A stretch of DNA of 64,000 bases, taken from JADJPO01 sp963828555 (lineage in GTDB: Bacteria; Actinomycetota; Actinomycetes; Actinomycetales; Kineosporiaceae). The notes beneath the pieces were generated by a model. The model was not told the DNA's origin, did not search any database, and saw nothing but the letters and a program-made list of their open reading frames with translations. Positions 36,008 through 46,186 of the stretch are shown here, one piece after another. The DNA lies in the NCBI GenBank assembly GCA_963828555.1, contig CAWHEL010000002.1, positions 1 to 64,000 on the forward strand, read 5' to 3'. A program made the position numbers and the translations under genes. Positions within the stretch are counted from its first letter, which is position 1, and each line of letters begins with the position of its first letter.

Positions 36008-36394
36008 ATGCGCGACAGCGGGGCCACTTGGTCGCCCTGGTTCGTCGCGTTCCTTGTCGTGACGACGCTGCTCGTAGTACTGGCTGCACTGGTCGCGGCC
36101 CGACTCCCAGCGTCGGAGGCCGAGTCCGGTGATCGGCGTGAGCCTACGGTTTCCGAGGCAGGTTCAGGGCGAGGGCTGCGCCGTGCCCCGGGCCGGGGCT
36201 CGAGGCGTCGAGGGTTCCGTCCATGGCCTCTGCGAGTGCCCGGGCGATGGTCAGTCCGACCCCGGCCCCCGCGCTCCTGGCGGCATCTGCCCCACGGCCC
36301 CCACTGCCAGAGGTCGTGTCGCGGTGAAGGCGGTGGAAGCGCCGGAACAGTCGTGGCGCCTCGTCGGGGGGGAATCCCTCTCCCGTGTCGGTGA
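36008..36394 (+). CDS. Possible small single-pass membrane protein
   Basis: The start MRDSGATWSPWFVAFLVVTT leads into a strong hydrophobic helix (LLVVLAALVAARL). After about residue 45 the frame crosses antisense to the histidine kinase and turns Arg/Gly-rich, so the true product may be only the first 40-50 residues with an unseen frame change. No family recognised. Confidence 0.25.
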   Translation: MRDSGATWSPWFVAFLVVTTLLVVLAALVAARLPASEAESGDRREPTVSEAGSGRGLRRAPGRGSRRRGFRPWPLRVPGRWSVRPRPPRSWRHLPHGPHCQRSCRGEGGGSAGTVVAPRRGGIPLPCR

Positions 36395-37277
36395 CCGTCA
36401 AGCTGGCGTGGTCCCCGTCGGCGGATACGGCCACGGTGACGGTCGCTCCGGCGCGGCAGTGCCGCAGTGCGTTGTCGAGCAGCTGGTCCAGGATCTCGGT
36501 GACACGGTCGCCGTCCGCGAGGGCCGGCACTGGCTGCGGTGCGACGAGGGAGAGGCCGACGCCGCTTGCCGCATACCGCGCAGCGTGTGTCGCCAGGCAC
36601 GCCCGGGCGAGAGCGGTGAGGTCGAGCGTGGTGCGGACGACGGTGAACGCGTGCTCCTGGCTGCGCGAGACCGCGGCCAGGTCGCGGGTGAGCCGGGACA
36701 GGCGACGGGTCTGCTCGGTGAGGGCGGCAGCGGTCCGGTCGTCGAACGGCAGGACGCCGTCCACGACAGCCTCGACGGTTGCCTCGAGGGAGGCGAGGGG
36801 GGTGCGCAGCTCGTGGGCCACGTCGGTCATGAGTTGCTGGCGGTGGTGTTCGGTGTCCTCGAGCCGGTCGGCGAGAGTGTTCACCGCGTCGGCGAGATCG
36901 ACGAGCTCCGGGCCCATCAAGGGCGGCTTCACCCGGCGCGCGTAGTCGCCTTCGGCCAGGCGCCGAGCTGCGGAGGCGACGACGGCGACCGCGCGGGTGA
37001 TCCGGCGGGCGACGACGGCGCTCACCGCGATCGCCACCAGGGTCGCGGCGGTGACGCCGGCGCCGAGCCCGGTCAGGACCGCGAGGACGAACCCGTCCTC
37101 GACGTGGCGCGATGTGTCGGCGTCCAGCTGCACCCCGACGGTGCCGAGGTGCCAGCGGAACATGGCCGGGGCCACGAGCAGGCTTACCGTCAGCAACGTC
37201 ACCGCGCCTGCGAGGACCACCAGGGCGATCGCGACGAACAGCCGCAGCGCCAGCCCCACTTCGGCATGTGGTTTCAT
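36144..37277 (-). CDS. Sensor histidine kinase, orphaned
   Basis: 377 residues from the ATG at 37277. Two membrane helices (LRLFVAIALVVLAGAVTLLT and LTGLGAGVTAATLVAIAVSA) enclose a short sensor loop; a HAMP region follows. Then the H-box DVAHELRTPLASLEATVEAV (phospho-His), N-box ILDQLLDNALRH, G1 DTGEGFPPDEAPRLFRRF and G2 GAGVGLTIARALAEAMDG. Its ATG overlaps the stop of a response-regulator remnant, so the normal partner existed but is now broken. Confidence 0.88.
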   Translation of the reverse strand: MKPHAEVGLALRLFVAIALVVLAGAVTLLTVSLLVAPAMFRWHLGTVGVQLDADTSRHVEDGFVLAVLTGLGAGVTAATLVAIAVSAVVARRITRAVAVVASAARRLAEGDYARRVKPPLMGPELVDLADAVNTLADRLEDTEHHRQQLMTDVAHELRTPLASLEATVEAVVDGVLPFDDRTAAALTEQTRRLSRLTRDLAAVSRSQEHAFTVVRTTLDLTALARACLATHAARYAASGVGLSLVAPQPVPALADGDRVTEILDQLLDNALRHCRAGATVTVAVSADGDHASLTVTDTGEGFPPDEAPRLFRRFHRLHRDTTSGSGGRGADAARSAGAGVGLTIARALAEAMDGTLDASSPGPGHGAALALNLPRKP

Positions 37278-37340
37278 CCCGGGCCCATCCGGAACCCGAC
37301 GCCCCGCACCGTCAGGATGAACCGTGGGCGCGCGGGCGCG
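37274..37340 (-). pseudogene. C-terminal remnant of an OmpR-type response regulator
   Basis: Only RPRFILTVRGVGFRMGPG-stop remains, the classic winged-helix ending of OmpR-family regulators. Upstream the sequence switches to a LacI-family fragment on the other strand, marking a deletion or recombination junction near 37340. Confidence 0.7.
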
Positions 37341-37344
37341 TCGC

Positions 37345-37673
37345 CGAGCTTTGACCGCGCGATGGGCGTGCTCGACACCCTGCACCGCGCCGGGCTGCAG
37401 GTGCCGGACGACGTGTCCGTCGTCGGATTCGACGACGCACACCTGGCCGGGTTCTCGCACATCGACCTGACCACCGTTCGACAGGACGCGCCGCTGATGG
37501 CGAGGCTGGCAGTGGAGCGCGCCGTCGAGCGAGCCGACCGGAGGCGCGAGGTCGTGCCCGGCCGAGACACGGTCGCCTCTCCCGCCCTGGTGGTGCGAGG
37601 GAGTTCGGCCAAGCCCGCCCGGGGTGCCACCGTTCACCCCGACGCCACCCTGAGCTTGGGGGGATCCCACTAG
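37345..37673 (+). pseudogene. LacI-family regulator, C-terminal fragment
   Basis: FDRAMGVLDTLHRAGLQVPD, DVSVVGFDDAHLAGFSHIDL and TTVRQDAPLMARLAVERAVE match the last third of LacI/GalR regulators, ending near ALVVRGSSAKPARG. The DNA-binding half is absent; the upstream side abuts the response-regulator remnant. Confidence 0.75.
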
Positions 37674-37689
37674 GTGGTGGATCGCCTGG

Positions 37690-38030
37690 GTGCACGGCGG
37701 GAACACCGGTCGTCGACATCGCGGCCCAGTCCGGGTTGAGTCACGCGATGGTGGATCGGGTCCTTCACGGCCGGGACGGCGTCCGGCCGGAGACAGCGGC
37801 ACAGGTCGCCCGGGCGTGGACGAGCTGGAACGCCAGCGCGACAAGTCCTGCTGTCGGGTCGCACGCTCATCGTCGATCTCGTCATGCAGACCCCCGAACG
37901 GTTCCTGCTCGCCTCTCGAGGCCGCCTTGCCTACGCGGTCGCCGTGAGCGGCCAGCTCTCACCTGTCGACGGAGCCGTTGAACTGACTGCGATCAGCATC
38001 AACCTCCGGGGGCCCGGCTGGGCTCCGTGA
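37690..38030 (+). pseudogene. LacI-family regulator, decayed N-terminal fragment
   Basis: VVDIAAQSGLSHAMVDRVLH followed by GRDGVRPETAAQVARA is a LacI helix-turn-helix. The frame then breaks near 37820, and TLIVDLVMQTPERF continues in another frame before resemblance fades. It belongs to a different regulator from the fragment just before it, because the order is C-terminus then N-terminus. Confidence 0.6.
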
Positions 38031-38101
38031 TCTTGACCAAGACACCGACAGCAACTGACCGCCCTAGCCCGAGTTCCGCAGGCGCGTTCGGCGTGCCACG
38101 T

Positions 38102-38283
38102 ACGTGCAACAGCAGGTATGTGCAACAGCGGGTCGGAAACAGTGCTTGTCAACGAGTATCAACGGAGCAAGTTTGCCTGCTCAGCGCCGGATTCGTGGCT
38201 TGACCTGCAGTGTCTTGTCAGTTTGGGAAACCGTTGCTCCATCCCTGAGCTACGAGGGCTGGCCTGCGGCGATCCCAGCGCCT
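38102..38283. repeat. Internal attachment junction: island A right end, degenerate core, island B left end
   Basis: Two ACGTGCAAC-like motifs (38102-38110, 38118-38126) and TCAACGAGTATCAAC precede a degenerate tRNA core at 38219-38259 (three substitutions and one deletion against the 42-bp core). This right-end part aligns along its length with 59811-59955. The 24 bases after the core (TGGCCTGCGGCGATCC...) match the left end after the tRNA at 6524. It is not a working tRNA: the T arm and 3' acceptor strand are missing. Confidence 0.72.
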
Positions 38284-38415
38284 GACGCTCGAGCCGGCCT
38301 GCGGCTCTGGAGTTCGCCCGACGATCTGTGCGGCCCGTTCTACCTCATAGTCGCCCCAGCTCGGGCTGAATCACCCACATCTGTTCTGGCGGAGATGGTC
38401 TCAGCGGCCGGTAGC

Positions 38416-39125
38416 TACCCGAGCCTGGCGACCAGTTCCTGTGCGGTGCAGCCGAACGTCTCGCGCAGCACCGCGCCGTCCGGGCCGAGGTCGAAGACGG
38501 CGTGCTCGGTGTAGACCCGGTCGACGCAGGCCAGTCCGGTCAGCGGATAGGTGCAGGCCGGCACCAGCTTCGGCGAGCCGTCCCTGGCGAAAAGGGTCAT
38601 CATCACCAAGACCTGCCGGGCGCCGATGGCCAGGTCCATTGCGCCGCCGACGGCGGGGATCGCATCGGGCGCTCCGGTGTGCCAGTTGGCGAGGTCGCCG
38701 CGGGCCGAGACCTGGAACGCGCCAAGCACGCAGACGTCGAGATGGCCGCCGCGCATCATCGCGAAGGAGTCCGCGTGGTGGAAGTAGGCCGCGCCCGGTA
38801 ATTCGGTGACCGGGATCTTGCCGGCATTGGTGAGGTCGGGGTCGATCTGGTCGCCGACAGCCGCCGGGCCCATGTTCAGCATGCCGTTCTCGGTGTGCAG
38901 GACGACACCTGCGTCGGCGGGCAGGTGCTCGGCCACGAGGGTGGGCTGACCAATGCCGAGGTTCACGAACGAACCGGACGGGATGTCACGGGCCACGAGG
39001 GCGGCCATGGCACGGGAGTCCAGAGGCGCCTCGGCGGTCATCGGGACGGCGTCGAGATCACTGTTCGCCGTCAGTATCCCGGCGATGAGCCCAGCCGGTT
39101 CGCCGCCGCGATGGGTGTTCATCAC
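38416..39125 (-). CDS. 3-oxoacid CoA-transferase subunit B
   Basis: 236 residues including a short N-terminal extension; an internal start at MTAEAPLDSRAMAALVARDI would also be reasonable. The nucleophilic Glu lies in HTENGMLNMGP, and GIGQPTLVAEHL, FGAMMRGGHLD-like FAMMRGGHLDVCVLGAFQVS and LPGAAYFHHADS are typical of the SCOT/PcaJ beta subunit. It moves CoA from succinyl-CoA to a 3-oxoacid such as 3-oxoadipate. Last gene of the nine-gene leftward operon of island B. Confidence 0.88.
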
Positions 39126-39774
39126 GCCACCTCCACGATCCGGTCGACGTAGATGCTCGGGGTCACGACGCTCTCCGGGTCGAGCTCACCGGTGTCGACG
39201 ATCGCACGCACCTGAGCGATCACGGTCGTGGCGGCGGTCGCCATCACCGGGCCGAAGTTGCGGGCGGTCTTGCGGTAGACCAGGTTGCCCATCCGGTCGG
39301 CCCGGTGGGCGCCGATCAGCGCGACGTCGCCGGGCAGCGGGTACTCCAGCACGTAGTTGCGGCCACCAATCTCCCGGACCTCCTTGCCCGCGGCCAGCGG
39401 CGTGCCCACCCCCGTGGGGCAGTAGAAGGCACCGATCCCGGCGCCGGCCGCACGCATTCGCTCGGCCAGGGTGCCCTGCGGAACGACCTCCAGCTCGATC
39501 CGCCCGGCGCGGTAGAGGCCGTCGAAGACCCAGGAGTCGGACTGCCGCGGGAAGGAACAGATCACCCGGCGGACCCGGCCGGCGGCCAGCAGGGCCGCCA
39601 GTCCGGTGTCGCCGTTCCCCGCGTTGTTCGACACCACGGTGAGGTCCTTGGCGCCCTGGCGGATCAAGGCGTCGATGAGGGGCACCGGCATGCCTGCCAT
39701 GCCGAACCCACCGATCAGCACCGTGGCGCCGTCCTCGATGCCGGTCACCGCCTCGTCGGTGTCGGCGCAGATCC

Positions 39775-39778
<4 letters not shown>
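39122..39778 (-). CDS. 3-oxoacid CoA-transferase subunit A
   Basis: 218 residues, GTG at 39778 overlapping the thiolase stop (GTGA). Subunit A motifs are GATVLIGGFGMAGMPVPLID (the GGFG oxyanion/CoA loop), TVVSNNAGNGDTGLAALL and YRKTARNFGPVMATAA. It pairs with the B subunit, whose ATG overlaps its stop. The PcaI/PcaJ or ScoA/ScoB role cannot be separated by eye. Confidence 0.88.
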
Positions 39779-40995
<1,217 letters not shown>

Positions 40996-41036
40996 GTCGG
41001 CGACGTTACTGGTCCCGATCGATCCGACCCCCGTGG

Positions 41037-42215
41037 TCAGCCCAGTCCCCACAGCTTCGTGAAGCCGGCCTGGTAGTCGTTGGCGCCGTACCATTCGCCG
41101 GTCTGCTGCGCCTCGGCCGTGAGGGCGAGGTCGCCGATGTTGTCGGAGGTGAACATCCGCTGGTAGGGGAAGGCCACATTGGCGTTACTGGCCTGGCCGG
41201 TCATCATCCGCAAGGCCTGGTCGGCCGCGTACCAGGCCATCGCGTCGGCGTTGAAGCCGATCTCGCTGTGCACGAACTGGCTGCCCTTCAGCATCTGCAG
41301 CGTGGCCAGGGTGCCGTCCATCCCGGCGATCTTGACCTTCGTGGCGTTGGCTGCCTGGAGCCCTTCGACGGTCGGCTGCACCGTGAAGTCCACCTCGGTC
41401 TGCACGTAGCCGATGTCGGGGTTCTTGGTCAGCTCGCTGGTGACCAGGCCGGGCAGCTTGTCGACCTGGCCGGTGTTCGCCTTGATCACGCTGACCGTGC
41501 ACTTCGGGCAGCTCTTCGCATACGTGGCGAGCGCGCCCTGCTCGGCCCAGATCACGGTTGCCGGCGTGTCGGTGATCTCGATGTACAGGACTTTGGCGGC
41601 ACCACCGGAGTCGGCGATGACCCAGTTCGCCGACAGCGCCTGCATGCCGACATAGGCCGGGGTCAGGTAGGCGACCTGCTTGGGGTCACCGGGGCCGGCG
41701 GGCTGCGTCATCGTGTTGACGATCGGGATACCGGCCTTCTGCGCGCTCTGGTAGGCGACCGACACCAGTTCCTGCGGGATCGACCCGGTGATGATCGCGC
41801 CGGCCTTCGCGTCGATGCCCTGCTGGATGCAGCTGGCCATGTTCGCCGGGTTGGACTTGCCGTCACAGACCTCGACGGTGATCCCGGCCGGCGCCAGCGC
41901 ACCCTTCAGCGCGCCCGCGACCGCCTGGAAGACCGGCACCTGGAAGATCGCCGGAACGAAGTAGACCGTCTTGCCCTTGAGCGAGGCGACCTCGGTGAGA
42001 GCCGGACCAGGGGCGGCGAACGCCGGAGCGGCCTTCAGGACCGACTGGACAGCGGCGGCGGCAGCCTCGGCCTGGGGATCGGCTGCGGCGGAGCTCGCGG
42101 CGGTGGTCGGGGTCGAGGCGGCCGAAGCCTTCTGCTCCTCGACCGAGCTGCAGCCGGTGAGCATCAGGGCGGCGACCGCGGACGCGGCCAGCAGCGGCTT
42201 GAGGTTCGTGGACAT
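41037..42215 (-). CDS. Rbs-type ABC solute-binding lipoprotein
   Basis: 392 residues. Lipoprotein signal STNLKPLLAASAVAALMLTG then Cys, and an Ala-rich linker. The core is a Peripla_BP_4 (sugar/autoinducer) fold: KTVYFVPAIFQVPVFQAVAG, AKAGAIITGSIPQELVSVAY, and KVKIAGMDGTLATLQMLKGS. Being in an aromatic-catabolic operon, it may bind an aromatic or ester substrate rather than a sugar. It is placed after the permease, the reverse of the usual binding-protein-first order. Confidence 0.87.
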   Translation of the reverse strand: MSTNLKPLLAASAVAALMLTGCSSVEEQKASAASTPTTAASSAAADPQAEAAAAAVQSVLKAAPAFAAPGPALTEVASLKGKTVYFVPAIFQVPVFQAVAGALKGALAPAGITVEVCDGKSNPANMASCIQQGIDAKAGAIITGSIPQELVSVAYQSAQKAGIPIVNTMTQPAGPGDPKQVAYLTPAYVGMQALSANWVIADSGGAAKVLYIEITDTPATVIWAEQGALATYAKSCPKCTVSVIKANTGQVDKLPGLVTSELTKNPDIGYVQTEVDFTVQPTVEGLQAANATKVKIAGMDGTLATLQMLKGSQFVHSEIGFNADAMAWYAADQALRMMTGQASNANVAFPYQRMFTSDNIGDLALTAEAQQTGEWYGANDYQAGFTKLWGLG

Positions 42216-42275
42216 GCGGGGTTCTCCGTTTCTCAGGGCCAGAAATGGCGGTGGAAGCTCTGGGGCAGAAGGCGT

Positions 42276-43280
42276 CTAGCTGCCGATGCGCCGCCTGACG
42301 TAGGCCGACGCAGCGACCGCCGCCACGAGGACGCAGCCGTAGAAGACATCGGTGACCCAGCCCTGGTAGCCCAGGAGCTGCAGTCCGAAGACGCCGGTGA
42401 TGAGGAAGTAGACGGCGATGAACATCCCGACCGGGTTGAACCGCCCGGGGACCACCGCGACGGTGCCGAGGAAGACGCTCGCGAATGTGGGCAGGAAGTA
42501 CTCCCGCGCAGAGGTGGCGTTGAACCCTCCGAGGCCGGCGGCGGTGATCACCCCGGCGACGCCGCTCAGCAGCGCCGCGGTGAGCCAGGCGCCGACCCGC
42601 ACGTAGGTGACCGGGATCCCGGCCAGCCGGGCGACCTCCCGGTTGGCTCCCACGAAGAGGACGTGCCGGCCCAATGGCGTGGCGCTCAGGACGTAGGCGA
42701 AGACCGCCACCAGCACGACGCCGTACCAGAAGATCATCGGAAGCCCCGCGACCCGGGCCAGGGCGATGTTCGACAGCGAGAAGTCCAGCCCACTCACCGA
42801 GGTCTCCTTCGAGATCCAGCCCCCCAGGCCGATCGCAAGGCTGCCCACGCCGAGCGTGACGACCACGGAGTTGATGCCCGCGCGCACCACGAGCACCGCG
42901 TTGATCACGCCGAAGAGCAGGGCCAGGGCGACGGCGGCGAGCGCCGCGAGCGGGAAGGACCAGCCGTGCAAGATCACCAGCGACGCGACGACGGATCCCG
43001 ACAGCCCGTAGATCGAGGGGAAGGACAGGTCGAACTCCCCCACGGCCATGGTCCCCACCACGGCCATGCCGAGGAAGACCAGCGGTGTCTGACGCGCGAG
43101 GATCCCCTGCAGGAAGTTGCTCAGCGGGACGTCGGCCAGCACGAAGAAGACCCCACCCATCACCAGCCACAGCCCAAGGAGGCTGTACCGCTGGGCCAGG
43201 GCTCCGAGCGCCGGACGGCGTCGCGAGGTGCTGGCCTCCCCCGCCTCGCTCTGCGGCTCGGTCTCAGTCGTGGAGCTCAT
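42276..43280 (-). CDS. Rbs-type ABC permease
   Basis: 334 residues with about nine helices, ATG at 43280 overlapping the ATPase stop by 17 bases. The BPD_transp_2 family appearance is clear: PLVFLGMAVVGTMAVGEFDL, INSVVVTLGVGSLAIGLGGW, ATPLGRHVLFVGANREVARL (coupling region) and SAREYFLPTFASVFLGTVAV. Confidence 0.88.
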   Translation of the reverse strand: MSSTTETEPQSEAGEASTSRRRPALGALAQRYSLLGLWLVMGGVFFVLADVPLSNFLQGILARQTPLVFLGMAVVGTMAVGEFDLSFPSIYGLSGSVVASLVILHGWSFPLAALAAVALALLFGVINAVLVVRAGINSVVVTLGVGSLAIGLGGWISKETSVSGLDFSLSNIALARVAGLPMIFWYGVVLVAVFAYVLSATPLGRHVLFVGANREVARLAGIPVTYVRVGAWLTAALLSGVAGVITAAGLGGFNATSAREYFLPTFASVFLGTVAVVPGRFNPVGMFIAVYFLITGVFGLQLLGYQGWVTDVFYGCVLVAAVAASAYVRRRIGS

Positions 43281-44820
43281 CAGGTGCCTCCGGTGGGGAG
43301 TCGAAGATCGCGTCCAGCACGGACTCGGCGGAGAAGGGGCCCGGCAGGTCGCGGGCGATCCGCCCGTCGTCCAGCACCAGCAGCCGATCGCAGACGGCGG
43401 CGAGGTCCTCGACCTCCGAGGAGACGTAGAGCACGGCCGCGCCCTCCTGGGCAGCCTGCCGGGTGGCCTCGAGCAGCGCCGCGCGGGCACCGACGTCCAC
43501 CGCCTGGGTGGGTTCCTCGAGCACCAGCAGGCGCGGCTTGCGCAGCAGCCACTTGCCGAACATCACCTTCTGCTGGTTGCCCCCACTCAGCGTGGCGACG
43601 ACGGTGTCCCGGCTGCGCGGGCGCACGTCGTAACGCTCCAGCACGTAGTCGGTCTCCTGCTGGCGCCAGAGGCTGCCCAGGGACCAGGGCCGGGAGCGGA
43701 ACCCAATGTGGGGGATGGTGACGTTCTCCTCCACCGTCAGCCCGGTGGCCAGTCCCTGACCATGGCGGTCCTGAGGGATCATCACGACCTCGGCGCGCAG
43801 CAGGTCGATCACCTTGGCGCGTGAGAGGTCGAGGTCGTAGACGCCGAGCTGGATCCGCCCCTGGGCCGGACGCGCGCCCCCGAGCAGGCCGGCCAGGTCG
43901 AGGATCCCCGAGTCGACCGTGCCGGTGACCCCGACGACCTCGCCCGGCCTCAGCGTCGCCGTGAGGTCGCGGACCCTGCCGCCGCTCACCCCCGAGACCT
44001 CGATCAGGTCGACGCCGGGGCGCGCGGGATAGCGGCCGATCAGATCGCCCGTGGCACCGTCGCGGCCGAGCACCATGCGGGTGAGGGCCGCCTCGTCGAG
44101 GTCGGCGACGGGCACCCCGCTCTCCACCACTGCGCCGTTGCGCAAGGCCGTGACCCGATCGGCGAGCGCCAGCACCTCCTTGAGGTCGTGGCTGACGAAG
44201 AGCACCGAGGTGCCGTGATCGGCCAGGAATCGGACCATGTCGTAGAAGCCCGCAAGCGCCTCGTGCGGGATGGCCCGGGACGACTCGTCGAAGACGATGA
44301 CCCCACTGCCCTCCTCCCGCTCCTGCAGAGCCCGGGCCACGGCGACGGCCACGCGTTCACTGGGGGTCAACGAGGCGACCCTCGCCTCGGGATCGATCGG
44401 CACACCGAGGAACTCAAAGGTCTGGCGGACCGCCGCTCGGTCGGCTGCCTTGTCGATGCGCCGGGTGAACCGGCGGGCCGCGTTCCGCCCGACGCGCACG
44501 TTCTCCCGCACGGTGAGGTCCGGCACCAGCCCCAGGTCCTGGTGCACAAAGGCCAGTCCCTGGTGGTGGAGCCTGCCGGCGTGGATCGGAGGGCCCAGGT
44601 GTGCGCCGTCGACGAGCACCTCGCCACCGGGGTCGGCGCGGTAGACACCGCTGATCAGCTTGATCAGGGTGGACTTGCCGGACCCGTTCTGCCCCACCAG
44701 GGCGTGGATCTCCCCCGGCGCCAGCGAGAGGTCCGCCTGGTCGAGGACGGTGACGCCCGAGAACGTCTTGGACAGCCGCCGGACCTCGAGCCGGGGCCGG
44801 CCGGCCTGTGCGGTGCTCAT
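43264..44820 (-). CDS. Rbs-type ABC ATPase, tandem domains
   Basis: 518 residues, two nucleotide-binding domains as in RbsA/XylG. Domain 1 has Walker A GQNGSGKST, but its signature is changed (VASLTPSERVAVAVARAL) and Walker B reads VIVFDESS. Domain 2 lacks a proper Walker A (GVTGTVDSGI) but has a perfect signature LSGGNQQK and LLVLEEPTQAVDVGAR. This asymmetry is normal in the family. ATG at 44820 overlaps the ferredoxin reductase stop. Confidence 0.88.
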   Translation of the reverse strand: MSTAQAGRPRLEVRRLSKTFSGVTVLDQADLSLAPGEIHALVGQNGSGKSTLIKLISGVYRADPGGEVLVDGAHLGPPIHAGRLHHQGLAFVHQDLGLVPDLTVRENVRVGRNAARRFTRRIDKAADRAAVRQTFEFLGVPIDPEARVASLTPSERVAVAVARALQEREEGSGVIVFDESSRAIPHEALAGFYDMVRFLADHGTSVLFVSHDLKEVLALADRVTALRNGAVVESGVPVADLDEAALTRMVLGRDGATGDLIGRYPARPGVDLIEVSGVSGGRVRDLTATLRPGEVVGVTGTVDSGILDLAGLLGGARPAQGRIQLGVYDLDLSRAKVIDLLRAEVVMIPQDRHGQGLATGLTVEENVTIPHIGFRSRPWSLGSLWRQQETDYVLERYDVRPRSRDTVVATLSGGNQQKVMFGKWLLRKPRLLVLEEPTQAVDVGARAALLEATRQAAQEGAAVLYVSSEVEDLAAVCDRLLVLDDGRIARDLPGPFSAESVLDAIFDSPPEAPDELHD

Positions 44821-45995
44821 GCGGCCGCGTCGCAGAGGCGTCGCAGCCGCGGGATCGGGATGCGGTAGTTGATCGCCGCCGCGGCGCCTCCGCCGGCGGC
44901 TTCGGCACGCTCCCACCGGAGCAGCAGCCGGCCGTCGTCCGGATCGCCGTCGACCACGGTCGGTGCGCCGTCGAGGGGCAGGTGCCCCACCGCCTTCAGG
45001 GACAGCCCGAACTGCTCGGTCCAGAAGTACGGCCGGGGATGGGTCGAGCCCGCCTCACCGGTCAGCAGCGCTGTCGCCGCGACTCTGCTCTGCTCGATGG
45101 CCGCGGTCCAGAGCGGAACGCGGCGAACACCGAAGGGAGTGGGCACCGTGGCGACGTCCCCAGCCGCGACGACGCCCGGGCGCACCCTGCCGCTGCCGTC
45201 GGCGACGAGCGTCCCGTCACGAAGGAGTCCGCTCGTAGCAAGCCATTCCACGTTGGCGCGGTCCCCCACCGCGGTCACCACGAGCTCGGCCTCCAGGCTG
45301 GCTCCGTCGGCCAGCACGACGCGGGTGGCGTTCCCGACCCGCACCAGCTGCACGGCGCGCGTGCTGACGACGTGCAGGCCACGTGAGCGGGCCGCGGTGA
45401 CGAAGATCCCGGACAGGTGCTCACCCAGCTGCGTGGCCAGTGGCTGCCCCTGGGAGACCAGGGTCACCGAGCAGCCGGCGTCCAGACCGCCTGAGGCGAT
45501 CTCCATGCCCAGGGGTCCGCCGCCGATGACGATCATCGACGGCCGGGAGGCGACGCGGCGACGAAGCTCGAAGGCATCTTCCAACGTGCGCAGGGTCAGC
45601 TCGTCCGGCAGACCGGGCTCGTCCTTCTGCCCGTCGCTCAGCCGTCGGGCGCGGCAGCCCGTGGCGATCACGAGCCCGTCGTAGGGCAGCGACGTGCCGT
45701 CGCCCAACAGCACCGACCGCGCCTCGGGGTCGAGACCCGCGGCCCGCACGCCACGGAGCTCGACCGCACCGTGGGTCGGCGGTGGCAGCAGGTGACTGGT
45801 CTCGTCGTCGCTGCCACGCAACAGCGCCTTGGACAGCGCCGGCCGGCTGTACGCCGGATGCCGCTCGTCGCCGAGCAGGGTGAGTTCACCGCCGAAGCCC
45901 CACTCCCGCAACGTGTCTGCGGCAGTGACGCCCGCGATTCCGTTGCCGACGACGACGATGCGGCGCATGGTCGTCGTCGAGCCGGGCGCGATCAT
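44817..45995 (-). CDS. FAD-dependent ferredoxin reductase
   Basis: 392 residues, ATG at 45995 overlapping the ferredoxin stop (ATGA). It has two dinucleotide folds, FAD site VVVGNGIAGVTAADTL and NADH site IVIGGGPLGMEIASGG, and the FAD motif GVVAAGDVATVPTPF. The size and C-terminal domain match putidaredoxin-reductase-type enzymes. It passes electrons from NAD(P)H to the adjacent ferredoxin and on to the P450. Confidence 0.9.
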   Translation of the reverse strand: MIAPGSTTTMRRIVVVGNGIAGVTAADTLREWGFGGELTLLGDERHPAYSRPALSKALLRGSDDETSHLLPPPTHGAVELRGVRAAGLDPEARSVLLGDGTSLPYDGLVIATGCRARRLSDGQKDEPGLPDELTLRTLEDAFELRRRVASRPSMIVIGGGPLGMEIASGGLDAGCSVTLVSQGQPLATQLGEHLSGIFVTAARSRGLHVVSTRAVQLVRVGNATRVVLADGASLEAELVVTAVGDRANVEWLATSGLLRDGTLVADGSGRVRPGVVAAGDVATVPTPFGVRRVPLWTAAIEQSRVAATALLTGEAGSTHPRPYFWTEQFGLSLKAVGHLPLDGAPTVVDGDPDDGRLLLRWERAEAAGGGAAAAINYRIPIPRLRRLCDAAA

Positions 45996-46186
45996 TCGAT
46001 TCTCAGCGCCGCGACGGGACACACGCGTGCTGCAGCAACCGCGGCGGTTGCATCAACGCTTCCCTCGCCGATCTCCTCGCGGTCGATCACGAGCTCGCCC
46101 TCGTCGTCGAGGTGCATCAACTCCGGCGCGGCCTCCTCGCACAGGCCGTGGCCCTCGCAGCGTGGCCGGTCCAGCACGATCCTCAT
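45992..46186 (-). CDS. [3Fe-4S]-type ferredoxin for the P450
   Basis: 64 residues. The cluster motif CEGHGLCEEAAP has His where a fourth Cys would be in [4Fe-4S] ferredoxins, and the last ligand is in ARVCPVAAL. This C-x2-H-x2-C...CP pattern marks the small ferredoxins encoded next to actinobacterial P450s. It overlaps both neighbours by 4 bases. Confidence 0.93.
   Translation of the reverse strand: MRIVLDRPRCEGHGLCEEAAPELMHLDDEGELVIDREEIGEGSVDATAAVAAARVCPVAALRIE

Noticed and set aside
38219..38259. A second tRNA-Arg gene
   Set aside because: Only the 5' half resembles the tRNA. The T arm and 3' acceptor strand are absent, and the anticodon and D-arm side carry changes. It is an attachment core.
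43264..44820. Broken ABC ATPase because each half lacks a motif
   Set aside because: Asymmetric degenerate sites are normal for RbsA/XylG-type tandem ATPases.
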